Assembly: GCA_019090405.1 (NCBI GenBank)
Contig: JAHRVZ010000245.1
Location: 1-20,287, forward strand
From: Paracoccaceae bacterium
Lineage (GTDB): Bacteria > Pseudomonadota > Alphaproteobacteria > Rhodobacterales > Rhodobacteraceae
Reading direction: 5' to 3'
DNA: 20,287 nucleotides
Numbering within the stretch: the stretch's first letter is position 1; the number at the start of each line of letters is the position of its first letter. Made by a program: the position numbers and the translations under genes. The notes beneath the pieces were generated by a model. It did no database searches. It was not told the origin of the DNA and saw only the letters and a program-made list of their open reading frames with translations. Positions 13,875 through 20,287 of the stretch are shown here, piece by piece.

Positions 13875-13906
13875 TGCAACAGCCAGACCATGGTTAGGCT
13901 GTTGCA
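13875..13906 (+). terminator. Hairpin between convergent genes, possible bidirectional terminator
   Basis: TGCAACAGCC (13875-13884) pairs perfectly with GGCTGTTGCA (13897-13906) around a 12-nt loop that itself contains the palindrome ACCATGGT. It lies in the 62-bp gap between two convergent genes, where a shared terminator is expected. Neither side carries a clear T-run, so intrinsic termination would be weak or Rho-assisted. Confidence 0.55.
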
Positions 13907-13926
13907 GGTGTTGAAAAGAACCGGGT

Positions 13927-14766
13927 TCAGACCGGACGTTCACCCGCAAGGGTGATGCGGTGCATGACCCGTTTATAGCCGTGATAGTCATTGACCGGAT
14001 TGTGATGGCACGCCCGATTGTCCCAGAATGCAATTGATCCGGGTCGCCATGTAAATCTGCAGGTAAATTCAGGCTGAGTCTGATGGATATGCAAATAGTT
14101 CAGCAACGGCGCGCTTTCGGCCTCGGTCATGCCTTCAAAATGCGCGGTATGACCGATGTTGACATAAAGGATCTTTTTGCCGGTTTCCGGGTGGGTCCGC
14201 ACCACGGGATGAACGGCCGAAAGAACTGCGTCTTTCTCTAGTTTGGCGGCGGTCTTTAGCCGATCCTCACGCGTGGCAGAGGCATCTGCCTTTGCCGTGG
14301 TGTTCACCGCGTTCATGCCGCTTAGCATGGTTTTCATACCCTCTGACAAAGTATCAAACGCCATGTACATATTGGCAAAAAGAGTATCCCCGCCATAGGG
14401 CGGCAATTCGCGGGCGACAAGCATCGCGGCTTTGGGTGGCTTTTCCATATAGCTGGTGTCGGAATGCCAGATACCGCCGAAATTTGTGGTCTCATGCTCA
14501 AGCTTGATGACCGGCGCAATCTGGGGGTAATCATCCAGCCCCTTGACCAAGGGGTATTCAAGGATCTCTCCGAAGCGTTTGACCAACGCCAGATGTTGTC
14601 CCGGCGTAATCTGCTGGTCGCGGAAGAACACCACCAGATACTCGCGCTGTGCCTCGGCAATCTCGGCGATGGTCTGATCATCAATGTCCTGTGCCAGATC
14701 TATGCCATGAATTTCCGCGCCAATAGAGCCTGCGACTGGCAGCACTTTGATCTTTTCATATTTCAT
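13927..14766 (-). CDS. TauD/TfdA-family 2-oxoglutarate- and Fe(II)-dependent dioxygenase
   Basis: A 279-residue non-heme iron oxygenase. The iron triad is complete: H101 and D103 in WHSDTSY, and H255 in WDNRACHHNPVNDY. R270 in MHRITLAGERP would bind 2-oxoglutarate. Length and layout match the TauD/TfdA family, which hydroxylates taurine, alkyl sulfates, aryloxyacids and other carboxylated substrates. An excellent AGGAGG precedes the ATG. The gene follows the acyl-CoA dehydrogenase by 41 bp and is last in the operon encoding the acyl-CoA carboxylase, so it probably acts on the same compound or a precursor. Its substrate cannot be named. It is not a phytanoyl-CoA hydroxylase (PhyH) type sequence as far as I can see. 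Confidence 0.9.
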   Translation of the reverse strand: MKYEKIKVLPVAGSIGAEIHGIDLAQDIDDQTIAEIAEAQREYLVVFFRDQQITPGQHLALVKRFGEILEYPLVKGLDDYPQIAPVIKLEHETTNFGGIWHSDTSYMEKPPKAAMLVARELPPYGGDTLFANMYMAFDTLSEGMKTMLSGMNAVNTTAKADASATREDRLKTAAKLEKDAVLSAVHPVVRTHPETGKKILYVNIGHTAHFEGMTEAESAPLLNYLHIHQTQPEFTCRFTWRPGSIAFWDNRACHHNPVNDYHGYKRVMHRITLAGERPV

Positions 14767-14807
14767 TTCTTCGCCTCCTGAATGTAGTTTTAGTTGTCTA
14801 CTATGGT

Positions 14808-15953
14808 CTATAGCCGCTTGGCGATCTCTTCCAGCATCACTTCGGTTGCACCGCCGCCAATGGCCTGAATGCGCGCGTCGCGTGACATGCGTTCAACCGG
14901 AGTTTCGCGCATATATCCCGCGCCGCCGTGAAACTGGACACAGTCATACAGCACCTTGTTCACAAGATCTCCGCAATAGGCTTTGACCATCGACACCTCT
15001 TTGACGCAATCCAGCCCTTGGGCATCCATCCATGCCGCGTGATAGGTCAGCTGACGACCGGCCTCGACCTGAGCGCTGCGTTCGGCCAGTTTCTGACGGA
15101 TCGCTTGTTTGTCCCACAGAACACCACCAAAGGCTGCGCGGTTCTTGACGTAGTCAAGCGTCAATTCGATGGCTTTGGCAGCCTCGCCCATTGCCATCGC
15201 CCCCAGAACCGTGCGTTCGTTCTGAAAATTCTTCATAATGGCATAAAAGCCCTTATTGACCTCGCCCAAAATCTGATCGCCAGTGACGCGTACGTCTTCA
15301 AACACCAGTTCTGCAGTGTCGGAACACAGCCAGCCGGTCTTGTTCAGTTTTTTACCCACCGAAAAGCCAACTGCATCTTTTTCGACTGCAAAGATTGTCA
15401 CTCCACGTGAGCCTTTGGCATCGGGATCGGTCTTGGCGGCGACAAAAAACACATCGCCGTAAACACCGTTGGTGATGAACATTTTTGTGCCATTGATGAC
15501 CCAGCCGTTGCCATCCCGCACCGCACGGGTGCGCATGCCAGCCACGTCCGAGCCAGCACCCGGCTCGGTCACGGCAACGGCGCATATTTTCTCGCCGCTC
15601 GTGATGCCGGGCATCCAGCGTTGTAACTGCTCAGGTGTGCCAACATTGGCCAGATGTGGGCTGGCCATATCCGTATGCACCAGCACATCCGCCGAGAACC
15701 CGCCAAAGGTGCAACGGCCCAGTTCTTCGGCCAGAACGACACTGGCCATGGTGTCCAGATCCGCTCCGCCATATTGTTCGGGATAACGCATGCCAAGAAA
15801 GCCCAGTTCGCCCATCTTGGCAAAGACATCGCGGGGCACTTTGCCGGCCTCTTCCCAGGCGTCGCCGTTTGGCACGATCTCGGTCTCGATAAAGCGGCGA
15901 ATCTGGTCGCGCAGCATGTTCAGTTCTTCGGGGAAATAGAGGGTATTGGTCAT
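14808..15953 (-). CDS. Acyl-CoA dehydrogenase in an Liu/Atu-like operon
   Basis: FAD-dependent dehydrogenase of 381 residues. Key segments: VTEPGAGSDVAGM (128-140) for FAD/substrate, NGTKMFITNG (154-163), FQNERTVLGAMAMG (243-256) and FHGGAGYMRETPVERMSRDAR. The likely catalytic base is E246 in QNER, as in isovaleryl-CoA and long-chain dehydrogenases. The C-terminal loop reads IGGGATEVM, with no YEGT glutamate. In Liu/Atu pathways this enzyme makes the 2-enoyl-CoA that the carboxylase uses. AAGGAAG lies 4 nt upstream of the ATG, which overlaps the carboxylase alpha stop as ATGA. Isovaleryl-CoA, citronellyl-CoA or another branched substrate are all possible. Confidence 0.9.
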   Translation of the reverse strand: MTNTLYFPEELNMLRDQIRRFIETEIVPNGDAWEEAGKVPRDVFAKMGELGFLGMRYPEQYGGADLDTMASVVLAEELGRCTFGGFSADVLVHTDMASPHLANVGTPEQLQRWMPGITSGEKICAVAVTEPGAGSDVAGMRTRAVRDGNGWVINGTKMFITNGVYGDVFFVAAKTDPDAKGSRGVTIFAVEKDAVGFSVGKKLNKTGWLCSDTAELVFEDVRVTGDQILGEVNKGFYAIMKNFQNERTVLGAMAMGEAAKAIELTLDYVKNRAAFGGVLWDKQAIRQKLAERSAQVEAGRQLTYHAAWMDAQGLDCVKEVSMVKAYCGDLVNKVLYDCVQFHGGAGYMRETPVERMSRDARIQAIGGGATEVMLEEIAKRL

Positions 15954-17944
15954 GTTTCTTCCTTTGGTGTCAGAATGGCAAGCACTGCGCCTTTTTCGAC
16001 GTTGTCGCCCGGCGCACAGCGAATTTCGCTGATTTCACCGTCGCATGGTGCTGTTAGGGTTTGTAAAAGTTTCATGGCTTCGATCACGACGACGGGTTGG
16101 CCGATGCTCACAGTGTCACCGACCTGGGCAATGATTTCGGTGACCAGTCCGGGCATTGGCGATGTCACCTGATTGCCCGAGGCATGGTCGCTTTCAGTGC
16201 CCGATTGCAATATCCCGTCGCTGGCCAGCACCGCGAGAGAGGCTCGCCCATCTGGTCCGTGCAACGTGACGGTATTGCCGTCGATATGCACATCCGCGAC
16301 GTGCCGCAGCCCGTCGATTTCAAAACAAAGCGTGTTGCCGGACAGGGCCGCGTTGCTCACTGAAATCGGTGCCTGATCCGCAAGGTGGATAATATAGTCG
16401 CCATTGCGTCCTTGGATATGCGTTTCACCGTTCTCAAGCTGATAATGGGCGGCGCCCGAACGTCCCGCAGGTTCGGTCATGCGCCATGCCCCTAGCGTCG
16501 TCCACGGATTTGACCCATATGTGTTTGCCTGGATCAGAAACCGCCCCAGAACAGCCTGAGCCTGTTGCAGAGCAGTGGCAATTGGTGCGGTCCAGCCATT
16601 CGGATATGTAACGCCTAAACTGGCGGTACTGTGGTTGCCATCAACAAAGTCCGGCATCGCCAGCAGGTCACGCAGGAACGCAATATTACTGCCGGGTCCG
16701 GCAATCTGGAACCCGTCCAACCCGCGATCCAGCAACCGGATGGCTGAAGCACGGTCCGGGCCTTGTGCGATCAGCTTGGCCAGCATGGAATCGTAGTAAT
16801 GACTGACTACGCTGCCCGCGCGCACCCCGGAATCAATCCGCAGATCGGGTCCGTCCGGTTCGCTATAGGCGGTGATCTGGCCGGTTTCGGGCAGATAGCC
16901 GTTGGCGGGGTCTTCGGCGGCGATGCGCGCCTCGATTGAGCAGCCTTCGCAGCGGATGTCGTCTTGCGTAAAGGGCAGGGCATCGCCCTGTGCTATGCGC
17001 AATTGCCACTGGGCGATGTCGATGCCGGTCACAGCCTCGGTCACTGGGTGTTCGACCTGCAGGCGCGTGTTCATTTCAAGGAAATAGTAGTCGCCTGTGG
17101 TGGCATCGAACAGATATTCGATGGTTCCGGCGCTGTCATAGCCGATGTCTTGGGTCAGCCGTACAGCGCTTTGTAAAAGATGGGCGCGGATGTCGGGGGC
17201 CAGATTGGGGGCAGGGGCCTCTTCGATCACCTTCTGGTGGTTGCGCTGCAAAGAACAGTCGCGTTCAAACAGATGGCGCACATTGCCATGGCGGTCGCCC
17301 AGAATTTGCACCTCGATGTGGCGCGCGCTGCCAACGTAACGTTCCAGCAAAACTTGCCCGTCACCAAAGGCGGCCACGGCCTCGGCCCGGGCCAGCGACA
17401 ATTCGTTGGCGAAATCAGCCAGATCATGGACCTGCCGCATGCCACGTCCACCGCCACCTGCGCTGGCCTTGATCAATAGGGGCACACCGATTTTATGTGC
17501 CTCAGCCAGCAACAGATCATCTGACTGGTCAGCCCCGTAATAGCCCGGCACAACCGGAACGTTTGCGGCAACCGCGGCTGCCTTGGCGGCGATCTTGGAT
17601 CCCATCAGGCGGATGTTTTCCGGCGACGGGCCAACAAATTCCAGCCCTGCATCGGCGCAGGACTGGGCAAATTCGGCGTTCTCGGCCAGAAATCCATAAC
17701 CGGGATGGATTGCACCCGCCCCAGTTTGGAGCGCGGCGGCAATGATTTTGTCACTATCCAGATAACTAAGCGCGGCCTCGGATGGACCGATATGCACGGC
17801 CACATCAGCCAGCGCCACATGCGGCGCGTCACGGTCAGCATCGGAATAAACCGCAACCGTGCGCAGACCAATCCCCTGACAGGCCCGGATAAGACGACAG
17901 GCAATTTCGCCGCGATTGGCGATCAGGACGGACGAGAAACTCAT
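15950..17944 (-). CDS. Acyl-CoA carboxylase alpha subunit (biotin carboxylase plus biotin carrier)
   Basis: A 664-residue subunit of a methylcrotonyl/geranyl/propionyl-type carboxylase. The N-terminal biotin carboxylase domain runs from VLIANRGEIACR through GAIHPGYGFLAEN, the ATP-grasp loop GGGGRGM and EMNTRLQVEHPVTE. A middle linking region follows, then a C-terminal biotinyl domain in which K625 of IEAMKLLQ is the biotin site; the motif is AMKL rather than AMKM. The start at 17944 overlaps the upstream stop as ATGA and gives a normal family N-terminus. An upstream in-frame ATG at 17959 has no ribosome site. It carboxylates biotin using ATP and bicarbonate and passes the carboxyl to the beta subunit encoded two genes upstream. 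The acyl-CoA substrate is set by that subunit. Confidence 0.9.
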   Translation of the reverse strand: MSFSSVLIANRGEIACRLIRACQGIGLRTVAVYSDADRDAPHVALADVAVHIGPSEAALSYLDSDKIIAAALQTGAGAIHPGYGFLAENAEFAQSCADAGLEFVGPSPENIRLMGSKIAAKAAAVAANVPVVPGYYGADQSDDLLLAEAHKIGVPLLIKASAGGGGRGMRQVHDLADFANELSLARAEAVAAFGDGQVLLERYVGSARHIEVQILGDRHGNVRHLFERDCSLQRNHQKVIEEAPAPNLAPDIRAHLLQSAVRLTQDIGYDSAGTIEYLFDATTGDYYFLEMNTRLQVEHPVTEAVTGIDIAQWQLRIAQGDALPFTQDDIRCEGCSIEARIAAEDPANGYLPETGQITAYSEPDGPDLRIDSGVRAGSVVSHYYDSMLAKLIAQGPDRASAIRLLDRGLDGFQIAGPGSNIAFLRDLLAMPDFVDGNHSTASLGVTYPNGWTAPIATALQQAQAVLGRFLIQANTYGSNPWTTLGAWRMTEPAGRSGAAHYQLENGETHIQGRNGDYIIHLADQAPISVSNAALSGNTLCFEIDGLRHVADVHIDGNTVTLHGPDGRASLAVLASDGILQSGTESDHASGNQVTSPMPGLVTEIIAQVGDTVSIGQPVVVIEAMKLLQTLTAPCDGEISEIRCAPGDNVEKGAVLAILTPKEET

Positions 17945-18744
17945 TTGCCGCTGCGCCATGGTGGCAGGGTTTTACCCAGAAAGGCAGAAATGCCGGTGCT
18001 GCCTTCGTCGGTTTCCCATGCGTCTGCCAAGGCAGAGGCGGTGTATTCCAGGTTTTCCTCAACGTCGTGGCTGGCGACATAGGCTATCAGTTTTTTGCTA
18101 GCAGCCACAGCACCCGGGGCGGCCTGTAGGTGGTCGGCGATGACGGCATCGACGCGGGCATCCAGATCTTTTGGGTCGACGACTTCGTTAAGTAGCCCAA
18201 TTTCGCCACCTTTTTCAGCAGTAAACAACGCACCCGACAGCATAACCGCACGCGAATTTGGCACCCCGATGCGCGCCACCACATAAGGAGAGATGGTCGC
18301 GGCGATCAGACCTAAACGAACCTCGGTCAGGCCGAATTTTGCTCTGTTAACACCGATGGCATAGTCGCAGACCGAAATCATACCGGTTCCGCCGCCATAG
18401 GCCGATCCATTGATACGCCCGATCAGCGGCTTTGGCAGATTGTTCAGCGCGAGCAGCATGTTTGCCAGTTCCAACCCGCCTTTCTTGCGGGTCTCTCGGT
18501 CGGCGCTGGCCACTGATTTGAACCAGTTGAAATCGCCGCCTGCGCAGAATGAACTGCAATCAGCCCCGGTCAGTACAACAATCCGCACAGTGTCATCGGC
18601 AGCGAGCGTATCGGTGGCCTGACGCACTTCGGCAATCAATGTGCCGTTCATGGCGTTGTGTTTTTCCGGACGATTAAGCGTCAGCGTCGCAACGCCGCGA
18701 TCATCAGTGGTGACGGTGATGGTTTCAAGATTGAGATTGGTCAT
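17941..18744 (-). CDS. Methylglutaconyl-CoA-hydratase-like crotonase (LiuC/AtuE type)
   Basis: Crotonase-fold hydratase of 267 residues, expected to hydrate the carboxylated 2-enoyl-CoA product of the neighbouring carboxylase. FCAGGD (66-71) and GSAYGGGTG (113-121) build the oxyanion hole. One catalytic glutamate is kept at E141 in FGLTEVRLGLI, while the other classical position is glycine, the arrangement I remember for LiuC-type enzymes, as is the following TISPYVVARIG. The ribosome site AGGA includes the TAG stop of the beta-subunit gene, and the 3' end overlaps the alpha gene as ATGA. This order (beta, hydratase, alpha) is the liuBCD order. The HMG-CoA lyase that would complete leucine breakdown is not in the window. 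Confidence 0.87.
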   Translation of the reverse strand: MTNLNLETITVTTDDRGVATLTLNRPEKHNAMNGTLIAEVRQATDTLAADDTVRIVVLTGADCSSFCAGGDFNWFKSVASADRETRKKGGLELANMLLALNNLPKPLIGRINGSAYGGGTGMISVCDYAIGVNRAKFGLTEVRLGLIAATISPYVVARIGVPNSRAVMLSGALFTAEKGGEIGLLNEVVDPKDLDARVDAVIADHLQAAPGAVAASKKLIAYVASHDVEENLEYTASALADAWETDEGSTGISAFLGKTLPPWRSGK

Positions 18745-18754
18745 GATATTGTTC

Positions 18755-20287
18755 CTACATGCGATAGACAGGGGAGAAATGGTCTGATGCTTCAGGCGTG
18801 GTGGCGATCAGCCACAGGCACAGGCCCAGCACGTCACGGGTTTGGCTGGGTTCGATGATACCATCATCCCAAAGGCGCGAGGTGGCGTAATAAGGGTCGG
18901 ATTGTTCGCCATACTGGGCGCGCACGCGGCCCTCGATTTCATCCAGTTCGCCCTGGGTTGGCGGGGCCGCTTTTAGGTTGGTTTGGCGCAATTCCAGCAT
19001 TACGTTGCTGGCGATGTCGGCTGACATGGTGGCCAGCACGGCACTGGGCCATGCGAACATAAAGCGGGGCCAGAACCCGCGCCCGGACATGCCGTAATTA
19101 CCGGCGCCGTAAGAGCCGCCAACGATCACCGAAATTTTGGGCACACGGGCTACCGACTGGGCATAGACCATTTTTGCGCTGTTTTTGGCGATGCCACCGC
19201 GCTCGGCCTCGGTTCCGACCATGAAACCGGGAACATTATGCAAAAACAGCAGCGGAATATTGCGCTGGTCGCACATGGTGATGAAATGCGCGCCCTTCAG
19301 AGAGGATTCAGACAAAAGCGCTCCATTATTGCCTAGAATGCCAACCTTTTGACCATGGATGCGCGCAGTCCCGCAAACCAGCGTACTGCCCCATTCGGGT
19401 TTGAATTCATTAAAGTCGCTGTCATCAACCATCCGGCCAATGATTTCGCGCACGTCATAGGGCTGTTTGGTGTCAGCACTGACAATGCCCTCTATCTGGG
19501 CGGGATCAAGGCGTGGTGGCAGAGCGCGCGCGGGAGTGAGCTGTTTGCGGGTCAGATTGGCTTCGCTGACCAGTTTTCGGGCCAACGCCAGCCCCTGATC
19601 CTCGTCTGGAACCAGATGGTCGCTGACGCCCGATATGCGGGTGTGCATGGCTGCTCCGCCCAGGGTTTCACCGTCGACTTCTTCGTTGATGGCGATTTTG
19701 ACGATGGATGGGCCGCCCAGATGGATGCGGGCGTTGCCCTCGACCATGATTACTTGATCGCTGAGCGCCGGAATATAGGCACCACCCGCCGTGCAGCCGC
19801 CAAACACCACCGAGATCTGCGGCAGGCCTGAGGCCGACATCTTGCATTGCCGGTGAAAGCAGTTGCCAAAATGGTCGCGGTCGGGAAACACCCGGTCCTG
19901 TTCGGGTAGGTACGCGCCACCGCAATCGACCAGATAGACGCAGGGCAGGCGGTTCTCTGCGGCGATTTCTTGTGCGCGCAGTTGTTTCTTGACCGTTTCG
20001 TGAAAGAAACTGCCACCTTTGACCGTAGCGTCATTGGCGATGAACATCGTCGGATTACCGGAAACGATACCGACGCCGGTAACGATGCCGGCAGCGGGAA
20101 CCTGATTGTCATATTGCCCCCATGTTGCCAGCGGCGACAGTTCCAGAAACGCAGTTCCCGGGTCGATCATCCGGTCAATCCGGTCGCGCACCAGATGCTT
20201 GCCACGTTCGTGATGACGAACGCGCAGCTTTTCGGGGCCACCAGCAGTGGTATGGGCAATCCGGTCGCGCAGGGTCTGAACCAGCCC
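18755..20287 (-). CDS. Acyl-CoA carboxylase beta subunit (carboxyltransferase), 5' end beyond the window
   Basis: Carboxyltransferase subunit that moves the carboxyl from biotin to an acyl-CoA. About 511 codons are visible. Translation continues without a stop to the right edge, reading GLVQTLRDRI... and then RHHERGKHLVRDRIDRM, the usual N-terminal region, so roughly 25 or more residues are missing; the internal GTG at 20191 is not the start. Visible family motifs are RVFPDRDHFG, GGCTAGGAYIPALSD, NNGALLSESSLKGAHF, LHNVPGFMVG and GGSYGAGNYGMSGRGF. Compared with remembered methylcrotonyl-CoA carboxylase, it has LGGPSIVKIAINE where I expect LAGPPLVKAATGE, and GRGFWPRF for GRAYSPRF. It is therefore an MCC/GCC-type relative of uncertain substrate. 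Confidence 0.88.
   Translation of the reverse strand, partial: GLVQTLRDRIAHTTAGGPEKLRVRHHERGKHLVRDRIDRMIDPGTAFLELSPLATWGQYDNQVPAAGIVTGVGIVSGNPTMFIANDATVKGGSFFHETVKKQLRAQEIAAENRLPCVYLVDCGGAYLPEQDRVFPDRDHFGNCFHRQCKMSASGLPQISVVFGGCTAGGAYIPALSDQVIMVEGNARIHLGGPSIVKIAINEEVDGETLGGAAMHTRISGVSDHLVPDEDQGLALARKLVSEANLTRKQLTPARALPPRLDPAQIEGIVSADTKQPYDVREIIGRMVDDSDFNEFKPEWGSTLVCGTARIHGQKVGILGNNGALLSESSLKGAHFITMCDQRNIPLLFLHNVPGFMVGTEAERGGIAKNSAKMVYAQSVARVPKISVIVGGSYGAGNYGMSGRGFWPRFMFAWPSAVLATMSADIASNVMLELRQTNLKAAPPTQGELDEIEGRVRAQYGEQSDPYYATSRLWDDGIIEPSQTRDVLGLCLWLIATTPEASDHFSPVYRM

Noticed and set aside
14808..20287. Firm assignment of the right operon as the leucine (liu) pathway
   Set aside because: Core enzymes fit, but the carboxyltransferase pocket differs, a dioxygenase is included and no HMG-CoA lyase is visible, so only an Liu/Atu-like label is supported.

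Overview
The window looks like accessory catabolic DNA from an alphaproteobacterium. I infer the roseobacter group (Rhodobacterales) from the mid-to-high-50s GC by eye, the tightly overlapped operons and the gene content; there is no rRNA or marker gene to confirm it. Every recognisable gene handles organic acids, acyl-CoA esters or their uptake. I see no insertion sequence, phage gene, tRNA, CRISPR array or rRNA.

Left block, minus strand (10623 down to 2): a long catabolic run starts with an SCPx-type thiolase. It continues with an SDR dehydrogenase, a class III CoA-transferase, an acyl-CoA dehydrogenase, a MaoC-fold protein, an atypical SDR of the peroxisomal enoyl-CoA reductase type, livG, a large acyl-CoA synthetase, livH and livM. 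This couples a branched-chain-amino-acid-type (HAAT) ABC importer to CoA activation and one beta-oxidation-like round. The importer's second ATPase (LivF) and its binding protein are not in the window and may lie beyond the left edge.

Centre, plus strand (10822-13202): diverging from the thiolase is a second operon of a crotonase, two hotdog-fold (PaaI-like) thioesterases and a PaaY-type hexapeptide-repeat protein. It looks like a helper or rescue module for CoA intermediates. A shared 18-bp palindrome, consensus TTCTAACANNNGTTAGAA, lies 43-49 bp upstream of three start codons: the thiolase, the crotonase and the internal SDR at 5640. It overlaps or abuts candidate core promoters. This suggests one repressor, not encoded here, controls the whole left and centre region.

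Right part: a single plus-strand gene (13376-13864) encodes a small 'luciferase family' domain protein of unknown role. It converges on a minus-strand operon entering from the right edge: acyl-CoA carboxylase beta subunit (5' end cut off), methylglutaconyl-CoA-hydratase-like crotonase, biotin-carrying carboxylase alpha subunit, acyl-CoA dehydrogenase and a TauD/TfdA-type dioxygenase. The core resembles the leucine/isovalerate (Liu) or acyclic terpene (Atu) pathways. The beta subunit departs from what I remember of methylcrotonyl-CoA carboxylase, and the dioxygenase is an unusual addition.

Taken together, the best reading is a regulated uptake-and-degradation system for an unidentified, probably methyl-branched or isoprenoid-type carboxylic acid. 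The substrate is inference.
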